Shown: positions 44,753 to 54,407 of the stretch, piece by piece
How the letters are laid out: each line of letters opens with the position of its first letter
Position numbering within the stretch: position 1 is the first letter of the stretch
From: an uncultured Dorea sp.
Lineage (GTDB): Bacteria > Bacillota > Clostridia > Lachnospirales > Lachnospiraceae
Assembly: GCA_945870325.1 (NCBI GenBank)
Contig: CAMBRQ010000013.1
Location: 1 to 61,689 of the forward strand
Direction of reading: 5' to 3'
DNA: 61,689 nucleotides
The notes under the pieces: generated by a model
Databases searched by the model: none
The model's input: the letters and a program-made list of their open reading frames with translations, nothing else
Told to the model about the DNA's origin: nothing
Position numbers and translations under genes: made by a program

Positions 44753-45946
44753 ATGAAAGAAAAATATACTTACACGATATATGCATGTTATCTTGGATAT
44801 ATTGTGCAGGCGATTATTAATAATCTGCCGCCGCTTTTGTTTCTGACTTTTCAGCAGGAATTCCAGATCTCGATTGAGAAGATCGGACTTTTGATTACTG
44901 TGAATTTTGGAGTACAGATCGTGGTGGATTTTCTGGCAGCAAGATATGTGGATCGGATCGGTTACCGCACATCCGTTATAGCGGCGCATATATGCAGTGT
45001 ATCCGGACTGATCGGACTTGGAATCCTGCCTGGGATTATGGAGCATTCATATGTGGGGCTGATTATCGCTATGACGTTTAATGCAATTGGCGGCGGATTG
45101 ATTGAGGTTCTGGTAAGCCCGATTGTCGAGGCGGCGCCGTCATCGAAGGCAAAAGAAGCGGCCATGAGCCTGCTGCATTCATTTTACTGCTGGGGGCATG
45201 TCCTGGTCGTTGTAATGTCAACGGTAGGATTCCGACTGCTGGGAATGGAGAACTGGTATATATTACCGATAATATGGAGCATCGTGCCTTTTGTGAATAT
45301 TTATCTGTTCTTGAAAGTACCGATTCGGACGCTGGTGGAGGAGGAAGAGAGGATGCCTGCTGGTCATCTTCTGAGAATGCGTATGTTCTGGCTGCTATTC
45401 GCGCTGATGGTCTGCGCCGGAGCCTCAGAGCAGGGTATGTCGCAGTGGGCTTCTTTATTTGCAGAGGAAGGATTGAAGCAGTCGAAGATGATGGGGGATC
45501 TGTTAGGACCTTGTTTCTTTGCAGTGTTAATGGGATGTTCCAGAATGTTTTACGGGAAATTCGGTGAGAGGATAGACTTACGGAAATTCATGGTGGGGAG
45601 TGGAATCTTATGCGTTGCGAGTTATCTGCTTGCGGTATTGATGAAGAATCCGATGTTTGCGTTGTGCGGGTGCGGATTATGCGGTCTGTCGGTTGGAATC
45701 ATGTGGCCTGGAACATTCAGCATGTCGGCAAAATTGTGCCCACAGGGAGGTACGATGATGTTCGCACTCCTGGCATTGGCAGGAGATCTGGGATGTGCAG
45801 CCGGACCGGGAGTGGTGAGTCTGGTGTCAGAACATCTTCCGGCATATGGATTGAAGGCAGGGCTTGCAGCGGCAATTGTATTTCCGGGAGTCATGGTATT
45901 TCTTTTACTATGTAATAGAAGAAAAAATGAAAAATATTATCAGTAA
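44753..45946 (+). CDS. MFS transporter (sugar/FucP-like branch)
   Basis: 397 residues, 12 membrane segments, GYIVQAIINNLPPLLFLTFQ at the N-terminus and the A-motif-like DFLAARYVDRIGYR. The pattern is closer to the FucP/sugar porter branch than to drug exporters, but the substrate is unclear. Starts 5 bases after the MATE stop with GGAG overlapping it, so the pair is co-translated; control by the upstream LacI protein is plausible. Confidence 0.85.
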   Translation: MKEKYTYTIYACYLGYIVQAIINNLPPLLFLTFQQEFQISIEKIGLLITVNFGVQIVVDFLAARYVDRIGYRTSVIAAHICSVSGLIGLGILPGIMEHSYVGLIIAMTFNAIGGGLIEVLVSPIVEAAPSSKAKEAAMSLLHSFYCWGHVLVVVMSTVGFRLLGMENWYILPIIWSIVPFVNIYLFLKVPIRTLVEEEERMPAGHLLRMRMFWLLFALMVCAGASEQGMSQWASLFAEEGLKQSKMMGDLLGPCFFAVLMGCSRMFYGKFGERIDLRKFMVGSGILCVASYLLAVLMKNPMFALCGCGLCGLSVGIMWPGTFSMSAKLCPQGGTMMFALLALAGDLGCAAGPGVVSLVSEHLPAYGLKAGLAAAIVFPGVMVFLLLCNRRKNEKYYQ

Positions 45947-46019
45947 TAAGAATTGTAAGAGGATTGGATGTGTGCTATATTTACGGAAAGTTAGATGCGA
46001 CAAACTGAATTGATGTCAG

Positions 46020-46038
46020 AGTTATGATTGTGATAACT
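46020..46038 (+). promoter_or_regulatory. Palindrome before the AraC gene
   Basis: AGTTAT-N7-ATAACT, overlapping a poor -10. Possible operator; weak evidence. Confidence 0.3.
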
Positions 46039-46052
46039 TAAGAAGGATGATT

Positions 46053-46997
46053 ATGTTACAAGACTCAAAGATCGTTACCGTAAAAAAAGTATTAAGCCAA
46101 TATGAGACAGAGTATAGAATTAAGGATATGCAGGGACAGGGGCTTATGGATTGTGTGGATGTATATCCCGGGGTACAGGTGATCTATAATCATTTTCAGA
46201 GTTTTCAGACACCTGAGCATGGTGTTTACGATGCGAATCATATCGAGATTAATCATTGCCTTCGAGGGAAATATGAGAGCCTGTTCAGGCAAAAGTATTA
46301 TGCATATCTTGGTGAAGGGGATCTTTCTATCAGTAAGTGGTCGCTTGAACGGACGGATGATGGCTTCCCATTTGGATATTATGAAGGAGTGGAGATTCTG
46401 ATTGATGTGCGGGAAGCCAGAAGGAATCAGATATTTGCAGCATTCCACATAGATCTTGATGAACTGGAGAAGAAACTTGCCCTGAATGGAGATATCTGTA
46501 TTATGCGTGCAACCAGCCAGATTCAGCATATCTGCCTTGAAATGTATGAGATTGACAATGGGATGAAGTTAGATTATCTGAAGATTAAGGTGTTAGAATT
46601 GTTGTTATTCCTTCAGCATAATGATTTTGAATTCATACATAATCAGAGAAAATACTATCCCCGGAATCAGATTGAGACGATGAAAGCCTTGAAAAATGAT
46701 CTTTCCATGCATCTGTCGGAGAATCCGGATTTTGATAAGTTGGCAGAGCAGTATCACATTAATATCCATACGCTTCGCAAGGCATTTAAAGAGATATATG
46801 GGATGCCTATTTATCAGTGGTTCAAGGAGTATCGCCTGGAATATAGCATGAAACTTCTGGAGGAAACGGATCTGTCAATCATCGATATTGCCAATCAGAT
46901 CGGATACTCGAACCCTAGCAAATATTCAGCAGCATTCAGCAAATACATGGATATGACCCCCAGACAGTATCGAAAATCTCATATCAGAATGGAGTAA
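46053..46997 (+). CDS. AraC-family regulator (YbtA-like context)
   Basis: 314 residues with a large N-terminal sensing domain and the C-terminal double helix-turn-helix (FDKLAEQYHINIHTLRKAF and LSIIDIANQIGYSNPSKYSAAF). The ATG at 46053 is chosen over 46047 for 6-base spacing from AAGAAGG. It precedes two ABC half-transporters, the same order as YbtA with YbtPQ in siderophore loci, so iron or siderophore control is a working guess. Confidence 0.87.
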   Translation: MLQDSKIVTVKKVLSQYETEYRIKDMQGQGLMDCVDVYPGVQVIYNHFQSFQTPEHGVYDANHIEINHCLRGKYESLFRQKYYAYLGEGDLSISKWSLERTDDGFPFGYYEGVEILIDVREARRNQIFAAFHIDLDELEKKLALNGDICIMRATSQIQHICLEMYEIDNGMKLDYLKIKVLELLLFLQHNDFEFIHNQRKYYPRNQIETMKALKNDLSMHLSENPDFDKLAEQYHINIHTLRKAFKEIYGMPIYQWFKEYRLEYSMKLLEETDLSIIDIANQIGYSNPSKYSAAFSKYMDMTPRQYRKSHIRME

Positions 46998-47049
46998 TTG
47001 TCATAGAATGGAGTAGATGAAAATTGAATCCTTCTTTATACTTGTTTAA

Positions 47050-47067
47050 AGTTAGCATAAACTAACT
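47050..47067 (+). promoter_or_regulatory. Palindrome before the ABC transporter pair
   Basis: AGTTAG-N6-CTAACT, 28 bases before the transporter start. The TTAG/CTAA core resembles metal-dependent DtxR/IdeR-type sites; AraC binding is the alternative. Confidence 0.45.
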
Positions 47068-47095
47068 AAGTAAGTGTAAGGAGGGATTTTTGTAT

Positions 47096-48859
47096 ATGTC
47101 TGTATTAAAATCATTATTTTCGTATGCAGGAAAACATAAGTATCTGACGATGCTTTCACTGGTGCTGTCATTTGCCAGTGCGCTTTTGATTCTGATGCCG
47201 TTTATCTGGATCTGGAAGGTAATTGAAGTATTGCTTAAGGTCTATCCTGATTATAGCCAGGCAGGTGCTGCTGTGAGTTATGGGTGGTATGCTTTTGGCA
47301 GTGCGGTCTTAGGAATCCTGGTGTATGTGGGTTCTCTTATGTGTTCCCATCTGGTGGCTTTTCGGATTGCTTCGAATATGAGGAAAGAAGCAATGCATCA
47401 TGTAGTGGAACTGCCGTTGGGGTATTTCTCTACGGAGGGAAGTGGGAAACTCCGCAAGATTATTGACGAATCTGCGGCATCCACAGAAACTTATCTGGCT
47501 CACCAACTTCCAGATATGGTTCAGTTGATGACAACGGTATGTGCGGTGTTCATCTGCCTGTTTGTATTCGACTGGAAATTCGGAGTTGCTTGTCTGGTTC
47601 CGCTGATTCTGGCACTTTCGAATATGTTTAAGATGATAGGAAAAGGGCTTGAGCAATCCATGAAGGAATACATGGACGCATTGGAAAGTATGAGTAATGA
47701 AGCAGTGGAGTATGTGCGCGGGATTCTGGTGGTGAAAACATTCCAGCAGACGGTATATTCTTTTGAGCGTTTTTATAAATCTATCAAGAAATACGAAAAA
47801 TTCGCATTGGGATATACGGATCAGATGCGGATGCCGATGACTTTATTTACCACATTTATTAATGGTATCTTTATCTTTCTGATTGGCGCGATGATGCTTC
47901 TGATATCACACGGTTTTCAGGTGGATGGAATGCTTCCTGATTTTATGTTCTATGTGATATTCAGTCCGATTATTGCAGTAACGACGAATAAGATTATGTT
48001 TGCCAGTGAGAATACAATGATGGCGCAGGATGCAGTGAACCGGATTGAGGGAATTCTGAATCAGAAGCCGTTCGAATATCCGGATTCAGCTAAGAGACTT
48101 GATGGGTATGATATTGAATTCGATCATGTCTCTTTTACTTATCCGGGCAGTGATGTAGAGGTGCTTCATGATATCGATCTGAAGATTAAGAATGGAAGTA
48201 CGGTGGCATTCGTTGGGAAGAGCGGTGGCGGAAAATCTACGCTGGTATCACTGATTCCGAGATTCTATGATGTGACGAAGGGAAGCATCCGGATCGGTGG
48301 AAAGGATGTGAGGGATATCCGGGAAGAAGAATTAATGAATAAGGTTGCAATCGTGTTCCAGAACAGTCATTTGTTGAAGAAGAGTCTCTATGAGAATGTC
48401 AAAATGGGATTTGACGTGACGGATGCAGAAGTAAATGAGGCGGTACATAAGGCTCAGTGCGATGATATCGTGGAGAAATTCGATGGCGGACTTCAGACGA
48501 AGATTGGAAGCAAGGGCGTCTATCTGTCCGGAGGAGAGACTCAGAGAATGACGCTTGCAAGAGCGATTGTTAAGAATTCTCCGATTCTTCTGCTTGACGA
48601 AGCTACGGCATACGCGGACAGTGATAATGAGGCGCTGATGCAGAAAGCCATACTGGAAGTGTCTAAGAATAAGACAACGATTATGATCGCCCACAGGCTG
48701 TCTACGATTGTGAATGTGGACTGTATCTATGTGGTAGAAGAAGGAAGAATTACTGAAAGCGGAAACCATGCCGAGTTGCTTGCGAGGGGTGGTATCTATG
48801 CGAAGATGTGGGAGCAGTATAGTCAGTCAATTGATTGGAAGGTAGGTGAAGGCAGATGA
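47096..48859 (+). CDS. ABC half-transporter A (membrane plus ATPase domains)
   Basis: 587 residues: six-helix exporter-type membrane domain followed by ATPase. Walker A GKSGGGKST, signature LSGGETQR, Walker B ILLLDEATAYADSDNE (the D-loop reads AYAD where SALD is usual), H-loop IAHRLST. ATG 47096 is preferred to TTG 47090 for spacing from AAGGAGGG. Its TGA overlaps the next start (ATGA), so it is coupled to half-transporter B and they probably form a heterodimer. Exporter folds of this kind include the YbtPQ/IrtAB siderophore importers. Confidence 0.9.
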   Translation: MSVLKSLFSYAGKHKYLTMLSLVLSFASALLILMPFIWIWKVIEVLLKVYPDYSQAGAAVSYGWYAFGSAVLGILVYVGSLMCSHLVAFRIASNMRKEAMHHVVELPLGYFSTEGSGKLRKIIDESAASTETYLAHQLPDMVQLMTTVCAVFICLFVFDWKFGVACLVPLILALSNMFKMIGKGLEQSMKEYMDALESMSNEAVEYVRGILVVKTFQQTVYSFERFYKSIKKYEKFALGYTDQMRMPMTLFTTFINGIFIFLIGAMMLLISHGFQVDGMLPDFMFYVIFSPIIAVTTNKIMFASENTMMAQDAVNRIEGILNQKPFEYPDSAKRLDGYDIEFDHVSFTYPGSDVEVLHDIDLKIKNGSTVAFVGKSGGGKSTLVSLIPRFYDVTKGSIRIGGKDVRDIREEELMNKVAIVFQNSHLLKKSLYENVKMGFDVTDAEVNEAVHKAQCDDIVEKFDGGLQTKIGSKGVYLSGGETQRMTLARAIVKNSPILLLDEATAYADSDNEALMQKAILEVSKNKTTIMIAHRLSTIVNVDCIYVVEEGRITESGNHAELLARGGIYAKMWEQYSQSIDWKVGEGR

Positions 48860-50595
48860 TAGCAAGAATACAGAGAAGGTTTGCTCTGACAAGAAACGGG
48901 GCTGTGAATCTGGTGAAAGCGTGCATCTCTTGTACGGTGTCTTATCTGGTAATCGCTATGTCGATAGGCGTTCTGTATTATTTTACCTGTGATGTGTTAG
49001 GGATTATGGCAGGGACGATGCAGAATGTAGGGATTACAATGTATCTGATGGAATTCGTGGTTGTGCTGGTGCTAATCTTTGCGGCGCATTATATTCAGTA
49101 TAATATGACATTCTTGAATACGTATACAGAGAGTGCCAGACTTCGAATCGGTGTTGCGGAAAAACTTAGGAAATTCCCTCTGGCATTCTTCTCAAAGAGA
49201 GATCTGTCAGACTTGACAGCAACGATTCTGTCGGATGTGACGGGAATGGAGCAGGCATTGTCCCACTTTATCCCGGAGTTCGTAGGTTCGATTATCTCCA
49301 CAACACTGCTTTCAATCGGCATGTTTTTCTTTGATGTCAGAATGGCAGCGGCTGCAGTGTGGTGTGTACCGGTTTCTTTCTTGCTGGTTGCATTGGCGCA
49401 GAATAAATTAAGCAGAGAAGGGCGCAGAGACCGACAAGTGCAGCTTGTCAGAACGGAGAAGATTCAAGAGGGTCTGGAAACGATTCTGGATTTGAAGGCG
49501 AATCATTACACTGCTCAGTATCTAAAGGAAGTTGACCAGGCAATCGATCACTGTGAGAAGAGTCAGTTTAAAGTAGAGATTACGAATGCGCTTTTCGTTG
49601 TAAGTTCACAATTGATCCTGAAATTAGGAATTGCAACGGTAGTGATCGAAGGGATTCATCTGCTGATGAAGGGAGATTTAAGCATTGAAGTATTCATGTT
49701 GTTCTTGATTGTAGCGTCAAGATTATACGATCCGCTGAATGCGACGTTGCAGAATCTGGCAGCAATCATCAGTTGTAATCCGAAGATCGAGCGTCTGAAT
49801 GAGATTGAGGATTACCCGATTCAGGCGGGGAAAGAGACATTTGAACCGGCGAATTATGATATTGAATTCCGAAATGTGTACTTTTCCTATCAGAAAGGAA
49901 AAACAGTGCTCAATGATGTGAGTTTTGTAGCGAAGCAGAATGAGATCACTGCACTGATTGGAAACAGTGGAGGCGGAAAATCTACATGCGCATCTCTGGC
50001 GGCAAGGTTCTATGATATAGATAAGGGAAGTATTACGATTGGCGGAATTGACATCAGCAAAGTTGATCCGGAGGTGCTGTTATCCAAGTTCTCAATCGTG
50101 TTCCAGGATGTTGTTCTTTTTAATACCAGTATTCTGGAAAATATCAGGATTGGGCGAAAGGATGCTACGGATGCACAGGTGAGAGAGGCGGCAAGGCTTG
50201 CGTTCTGTGATGAATTCGTAGAGGAATTCCCGGATGGATATGAGACGGTCATTGGAGAGAACGGATCAAAGTTATCCGGCGGGCAGAGGCAGCGTATCTC
50301 TATTGCCAGAGCGCTTCTTAAGGATGCACCGATCATTCTCTTGGATGAGGCAAGCGCTTCACTAGATGTGGAGAGTGAGACGTATGTGCAGCAGGCGTTG
50401 TCCAGGTTGATTGAGAATAAGACGGTCATTATGATCGCGCATCGGATGCGGACGGTTGCGAATGCGGATCATCTGGTTGTGCTGGAAGATGGTAAGGTGG
50501 TAGAAGATGGGACACCAGAAGAATTGCTTGAGAAAGATGGAGTGTATCGAAGGATGGTGGAATTGCAGAAGATGAGTTTGGAATTTTGTTTATAA
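48856..50595 (+). CDS. ABC half-transporter B (membrane plus ATPase domains)
   Basis: 579 residues of the same architecture. Walker A GNSGGGKST, signature LSGGQRQR, Walker B IILLDEASASLDVESE, H-loop IAHRMRT. Unlike half A its D-loop is canonical (SLD), so the dimer has one standard and one altered site. Begins inside the stop of half A. No terminator seen after it; the next gene starts 171 bases later. Confidence 0.9.
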   Translation: MIARIQRRFALTRNGAVNLVKACISCTVSYLVIAMSIGVLYYFTCDVLGIMAGTMQNVGITMYLMEFVVVLVLIFAAHYIQYNMTFLNTYTESARLRIGVAEKLRKFPLAFFSKRDLSDLTATILSDVTGMEQALSHFIPEFVGSIISTTLLSIGMFFFDVRMAAAAVWCVPVSFLLVALAQNKLSREGRRDRQVQLVRTEKIQEGLETILDLKANHYTAQYLKEVDQAIDHCEKSQFKVEITNALFVVSSQLILKLGIATVVIEGIHLLMKGDLSIEVFMLFLIVASRLYDPLNATLQNLAAIISCNPKIERLNEIEDYPIQAGKETFEPANYDIEFRNVYFSYQKGKTVLNDVSFVAKQNEITALIGNSGGGKSTCASLAARFYDIDKGSITIGGIDISKVDPEVLLSKFSIVFQDVVLFNTSILENIRIGRKDATDAQVREAARLAFCDEFVEEFPDGYETVIGENGSKLSGGQRQRISIARALLKDAPIILLDEASASLDVESETYVQQALSRLIENKTVIMIAHRMRTVANADHLVVLEDGKVVEDGTPEELLEKDGVYRRMVELQKMSLEFCL

Positions 50596-50766
50596 AGAGG
50601 CGGTTGGATGAGCGAGGGGAATTCTGAGGTGAGTATGGGGATAGTTTCTAGGGGATGTGGTATACTATGACTAGTGTGTGAATTAAGGTATGCTTGGATG
50701 AGTGTAGTTGAAGAAGTATACTTTGGGGATTGAATATCAGATGTGTAGAAATGGAAAGGAGATATT

Positions 50767-52803
50767 ATGGCGAATCGGTTGGGGAGTGAAAAATCACCGT
50801 ATTTGTTGCAGCATAGGGATAACCCGGTGGAGTGGTATGCCTGGGGTGAGGAGGCTTTTCGGGAGGCGGTTTTGCAGGATAAGCCGGTTTTCCTGAGCAT
50901 CGGGTATTCTACTTGTCATTGGTGTCATGTGATGGCGCATGAGTCTTTTGAGGATGAGGAGGTTGCAGGGATTCTGAATCAGAATTACATCTGCATTAAG
51001 GTGGACAGGGAGGAGAGACCGGATATCGATATGGTGTATATGTCGGTGTGCCAGGCAGTTACGGGTGCTGGCGGATGGCCGCTTACGATTATTATGACAC
51101 CTGAGCAGAAGCCTTTCTTTGCAGGAACTTATTTCCCGAAGAAGGGGCGCTATGGGAGTATGGGGCTTATGGAACTTCTGGTGCAGATTGCGAAGATGTG
51201 GAAGAATGACCGGAAGACGCTTTTGAATGCGGGGGAGGAGATTACGGCTGTGATTCGGCAGAAGGATAATAGTCCGGAGGATATTAGGAAAAATTCTTTT
51301 CAGAATGCAGATGGGAAAACGAGACCGGAAAAGGAGATATTGAATAAAGCGTATCGTCTGTTTCAGAATCAGTTTGACACCAGATGGGGTGGATTTGGCT
51401 CTGCTCCGAAGTTTCCTTCGCCACATAATCTTCTTTTTCTTATGAGATATGCGCATGAGGAGCATTCGGCGGAGGGGCTTCGGATGGTGGAAGTTACTTT
51501 GGATGCAATGGCGAGAGGAGGAATCTACGATCACATCGGAGGTGGTTTTTCTAGGTATTCGACAGATGAAAAATGGCTGGTTCCGCATTTTGAAAAAATG
51601 TTGTATGACAATGCGCTTCTGATATTGGCTTATACAGAGGCATATCAGTTGACGAAGAAGGAGGAATATGCTCAGATTGTACGCAGTACGGCAGATTATA
51701 TTCTCAGGGAACTCACGGATGAAGAGGGCGGATTTTATTGTGGACAGGATGCGGATAGTGAAGGGGAAGAAGGAAAATATTATGTATTTTTTCCTGAAGA
51801 AGTGGAATTCGTTCTAGGCGTGAATGATGGAAGAAAGTTTTTGGAACTTTATGGGATTACAGAGGCAGGGAACTTCGAGGGAAAGAATATTGTGAATCGA
51901 ATTGGTCAGAAGGAAGAAGGCTGGCCGGTGGAAGATGCACGGATGAAGAAGTTATATGAATACCGGCTGAAGCGTACGAAACTGCATAAGGATGATAAGA
52001 TTCTGCTGTCCTGGAGTGCATGGACAATTATTGCACTTGCACGGGCGGGAAGGGTTCTCGGTGAAGAACGGTATCTGAATGCGGGCAGGAAAGCACAGAA
52101 GTTTATTGAGAAGAACATGACGGATACAGATCATCGGCTCTATATACGTTTTCGTGACGGGGAGGCGGCTCATGCCGGACAACTGGAAGATTATGCAGTC
52201 TATGCGTTGGCACTTCTGGAACTGTATTCGGCGGATTTTCAGGCAGAACATCTGGAAGGAGCGCTTCTTAGGGTAGAGCAGATGAGAATGTATTTCAAGG
52301 ATCAGAAGCATGGAGGGTATTATGCGACGGCTTCGGATGCGGAGCAGTTAATCGTGCGGCCAAAAGAGACTTATGATGGAGCGATTCCTTCTGGTAATTC
52401 AGTAGCGGCGATGGTTCTTAATCGGCTTGCGATGTTGACGGGGGAAGTGAAGTGGCAGGAAGAGGCAGATGAACAGATGCAGTTTCTTGAGAGGGAGATT
52501 AGGGAATATCCGACCGGATATGCGTTTTCATTGCTTGCGATGGAGGATGTGATTGGTTCGCATAGAGAGTTGATATGTGCTGTGAGCGGGGAAGTTCCAA
52601 AGGAATTAGAAGAATATAGGAGAAGAGATCCTGGATATGGACTGAATGTTCTGGTGAAGACGGAAGAAAATGCGGGGAAATTATCCGATTGCGCGCCATT
52701 TACGAGGGAATATCCCGTACCGAAGCAAGGGGCAGTGTATTATCTGTGTGAAAATGGGGCATGCAGAGCACCAGTGACAGATCTTTCGGCTTTGGATCTT
52801 TAA
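50767..52803 (+). CDS. YyaL-type thioredoxin-domain protein (DUF255)
   Basis: 678 residues. N-terminal thioredoxin-like DUF255 domain with CHWCH at 50-54 ([16 protein letters not shown]), then a six-hairpin (alpha/alpha) barrel as in AGE/GH127-like enzymes. Full-length match to the YyaL/SPATA20 family. AAAGGAG ribosome site. The family is widespread and its reaction is not known; a nucleoside-sugar or N-acyl-sugar activity has been guessed from the barrel. No signal peptide, so cytoplasmic. Confidence 0.9.
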   Translation: MANRLGSEKSPYLLQHRDNPVEWYAWGEEAFREAVLQDKPVFLSIGYSTCHWCHVMAHESFEDEEVAGILNQNYICIKVDREERPDIDMVYMSVCQAVTGAGGWPLTIIMTPEQKPFFAGTYFPKKGRYGSMGLMELLVQIAKMWKNDRKTLLNAGEEITAVIRQKDNSPEDIRKNSFQNADGKTRPEKEILNKAYRLFQNQFDTRWGGFGSAPKFPSPHNLLFLMRYAHEEHSAEGLRMVEVTLDAMARGGIYDHIGGGFSRYSTDEKWLVPHFEKMLYDNALLILAYTEAYQLTKKEEYAQIVRSTADYILRELTDEEGGFYCGQDADSEGEEGKYYVFFPEEVEFVLGVNDGRKFLELYGITEAGNFEGKNIVNRIGQKEEGWPVEDARMKKLYEYRLKRTKLHKDDKILLSWSAWTIIALARAGRVLGEERYLNAGRKAQKFIEKNMTDTDHRLYIRFRDGEAAHAGQLEDYAVYALALLELYSADFQAEHLEGALLRVEQMRMYFKDQKHGGYYATASDAEQLIVRPKETYDGAIPSGNSVAAMVLNRLAMLTGEVKWQEEADEQMQFLEREIREYPTGYAFSLLAMEDVIGSHRELICAVSGEVPKELEEYRRRDPGYGLNVLVKTEENAGKLSDCAPFTREYPVPKQGAVYYLCENGACRAPVTDLSALDL

Positions 52804-52923
52804 TATTGGAAATGCATAACGTTCCCCTTTCTTTTGGTTTAATATACATTGAGAATCCGTCTATGGGTTAATACCCTTGCAACCGCCACCGGCACCCGGT
52901 AGCAGTGGTAAAGATATTATAAT

Positions 52924-52951
52924 TTGACATTCCGGTTAAATTTGCTATAAT
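52924..52951 (+). promoter_or_regulatory. Promoter of the antisense RNA
   Basis: Consensus TTGACA, 16-base spacer, consensus TATAAT. Strong, yet no plus-strand gene follows, only a terminator about 100 bases on. Confidence 0.8.
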
Positions 52952-52957
52952 ATACTT

Positions 52958-53061
52958 AGCAAGACAACTGGGGTAGATAGATGAAGCCTATCCGCTCCGG
53001 GAAAAACAGTAATTAAAAGATAATCGCTCTTACATTTCCAGGTGCAGGGCGATTATTTTTT
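52958..53061 (+). ncRNA. Putative antitoxin RNA of a type I toxin-antitoxin pair
   Basis: A predicted transcript of about 104 bases from the consensus promoter to a hairpin with T run at 53020-53061. It contains a small stem GATAG / CTATC and no open frame. It runs convergently into the 3-prime end of the 27-residue holin-like toxin gene on the other strand, overlapping its last codons and stop, the same geometry as RatA/TxpA and SR4/BsrG in Bacillus. The start site is estimated from the -10. Confidence 0.65.
53020..53061. terminator. Shared terminator of toxin and antitoxin RNAs
   Basis: ATAATCGC / GCGATTAT stem with a 21-base loop. T run after it on the plus strand and CTTTTAATT after it on the minus strand, so it can end both convergent transcripts. 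Confidence 0.75.
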
Positions 53062-53136
53062 ATGTGTATAATTCAGGATGGCTATAATCAAACTGGCTGT
53101 TGTCAGGATAATCATAAATTCCTCATATGTACTCAT
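53053..53136 (-). CDS. Small holin-like toxin (TxpA/Hol-Tox family)
   Basis: 27 residues: MSTYEEFMIIL at the start, a single hydrophobic helix with TTASLIIAIL, ending NYTHKK. This is the pattern of the putative holin-like toxin family: MSTYE N-terminus, one membrane segment, basic tail. Such peptides insert in the cell's own membrane and are held in check by an antisense RNA. AAAGGGGTGG ribosome site upstream. The mRNA leader carries a CCCAG-GCAA-CTGGG hairpin. A TTGACA lies on the minus strand at 53214-53209 but no good -10 follows it. Confidence 0.75.
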   Translation of the reverse strand: MSTYEEFMIILTTASLIIAILNYTHKK

Positions 53137-53218
53137 AAGCACCACCCCTTTCGCAAGACTCCGAAACGGATGGAATCACTCTCCCAGTTGCCTGGGTAAA
53201 TATATTATTGTCAAGATG

Positions 53219-53242
53219 CGCCCGGCACCGGGGTACCGGGCG
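53219..53242 (-). terminator. GC-rich hairpin after the coiled-coil gene
   Basis: CGCCCGG / CCGGGCG perfect stem with a 10-base loop, no T run. Separates the coiled-coil gene from the toxin leader. Confidence 0.5.
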
Positions 53243-53267
53243 TATATGAATCAGCGGAAGAGGATTA

Positions 53268-53764
53268 TCAATAGCACTTCTTACATGGCTCGTAACCGCT
53301 TGCTTGTGCCTGAGTTGCTGTTTGGGCGGCGGCCTCTTCTTCAGCCTTTTTCTGTGCTTCATCTTCGGCGGTTTTGGCTGCTAGAGTCTGTTCAATTCTT
53401 GACGATACAATCTCTAATTCTTCATCTGATAGTTGCTCAAATGGCTGCATCCTGTCTTTATATTCGTTTATTCAGAAAGCGTATCCTCCAAAGAGGCTTT
53501 TGCTACCTTCAGGTCAGATGCAGCATCATCATATTCTTTTTGCAGGGAATTATAGTCTTCTTTCAAAGAAGTATATTCTGACTGCAGTGTATCATAGTCT
53601 TCCTTCGGTATCATGCCCGAAGATGCTGTTGCTAGGCTCAGTATTAGGATGATTCCTATGATTTCCAAAATGAGTCTTGGCTTGCTTTTTAAGCCCTTCA
53701 GTTTGCTTAAGAAATGATTGTTGTCTTTTGATTTTTCTTGGAGTTGATTTTGTCTTTTGTCCAT
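53268..53764 (-). pseudogene. Membrane-anchored coiled-coil protein, frameshifted and truncated
   Basis: First frame (53764-53468, GAGAGGAAATTT then ATG): 98 residues with a charged N-terminus, one membrane segment (LILEIIGIILILSLATASSG) and a heptad-rich coiled coil ending ASLEDTLSE. The second frame (53450-53268) continues with YKDRMQPFEQLSDEELEIVSSR, an Ala/Glu-rich helix and GYEPCKKCY. A shift of one base at the first stop would join them as SEINEYKDRMQPFE, the usual continuation in Clostridial proteins of this type. Those generally end in a folded domain that is missing here. Alternatively two short proteins are made. Function unknown. Confidence 0.5.
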
Positions 53765-53912
53765 AAATTTCCTCTCTTTTCACAAGTATGATGAAGAAAA
53801 TAAGAGGGTTCAAGTGATGAACTCCTCTCCAATAAATTTGAACCCCCTTGTACCTTTTCGCATAAGAAAATGTATTGTAGAATTAGCGATTCATGTGCCA
53901 ATACTGTACTTG

Positions 53913-54044
53913 GGGGTCGATTTAACCATTGGACAGATCGCGGAGAGTGCCGGATACTCCATCACCAGCCGTCTTGCGACATTACATCGTGAGAGTACGG
54001 GATTAATGCCCGCAGAGTATCGGAAAATGTCGTGGAGAACGTGA
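53913..54044 (+). pseudogene. AraC-family C-terminal fragment
   Basis: About 43 codons matching the second helix-turn-helix of AraC proteins: LTIGQIAESAGYS, then LHRESTGLMPAEYRK. The first helix-turn-helix and sensing domain are absent and there is no proper start. Remnant of a deleted regulator. Confidence 0.65.
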
Positions 54045-54322
54045 AAAGTTAAAAAAGATACTTATATTTGTTTTTAGGCATTACAGACCCGCTTGCATTG
54101 AGTCAAAAGATAGGGTAATATAAAAACGAATTAGAGCCAGACACTAAGATGCTACAATTTACGCCCAAATGATTTTACACAGAATGATCCTCTGCATTTA
54201 TGTGAGCAATTAACTTGTGAGGCAGTAGTTTTTGCTTATGATTTTATTAAACGAAAAGTGACTGCAGAAGTATAGAGGTGAACGGTTTTAGAGTATTTGC
54301 AATATGCGATTCTAAATATGAA
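54045..54322 (+). other. Intergenic region with an unrecognised open-frame remnant
   Basis: No complete gene. 54135-54275 is an open frame with protein-like composition (HLCEQLTCEAVVFAYDFIKRK) ending in TAG but without a start. No family recognised. Confidence 0.3.
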
Positions 54323-54375
54323 TTGACAATAAAATGTTTTTCGTGTATACTTGCAATCGACAGATAGTCGGTCTA
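54323..54375 (+). promoter_or_regulatory. TetR promoter and operator
   Basis: TTGACA (54323-54328), 17-base spacer, TATACT (54346-54351). CGACAGATAGTCGGTCTA (54358-54375) at the start site matches the site before the MFS gene at 55133-55150 in 16 of 18 positions. Confidence 0.75.
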
Positions 54376-54407
54376 TAAACTTTATAGCAAAGTAAGGAAG
54401 ATGAGAT

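Noticed and set aside
52840-52920. Second toxin-antitoxin copy upstream of the antisense promoter
   Set aside because: GC-rich inverted repeats and GGGTTAATACCC are present, but no small hydrophobic frame with a ribosome site was found.
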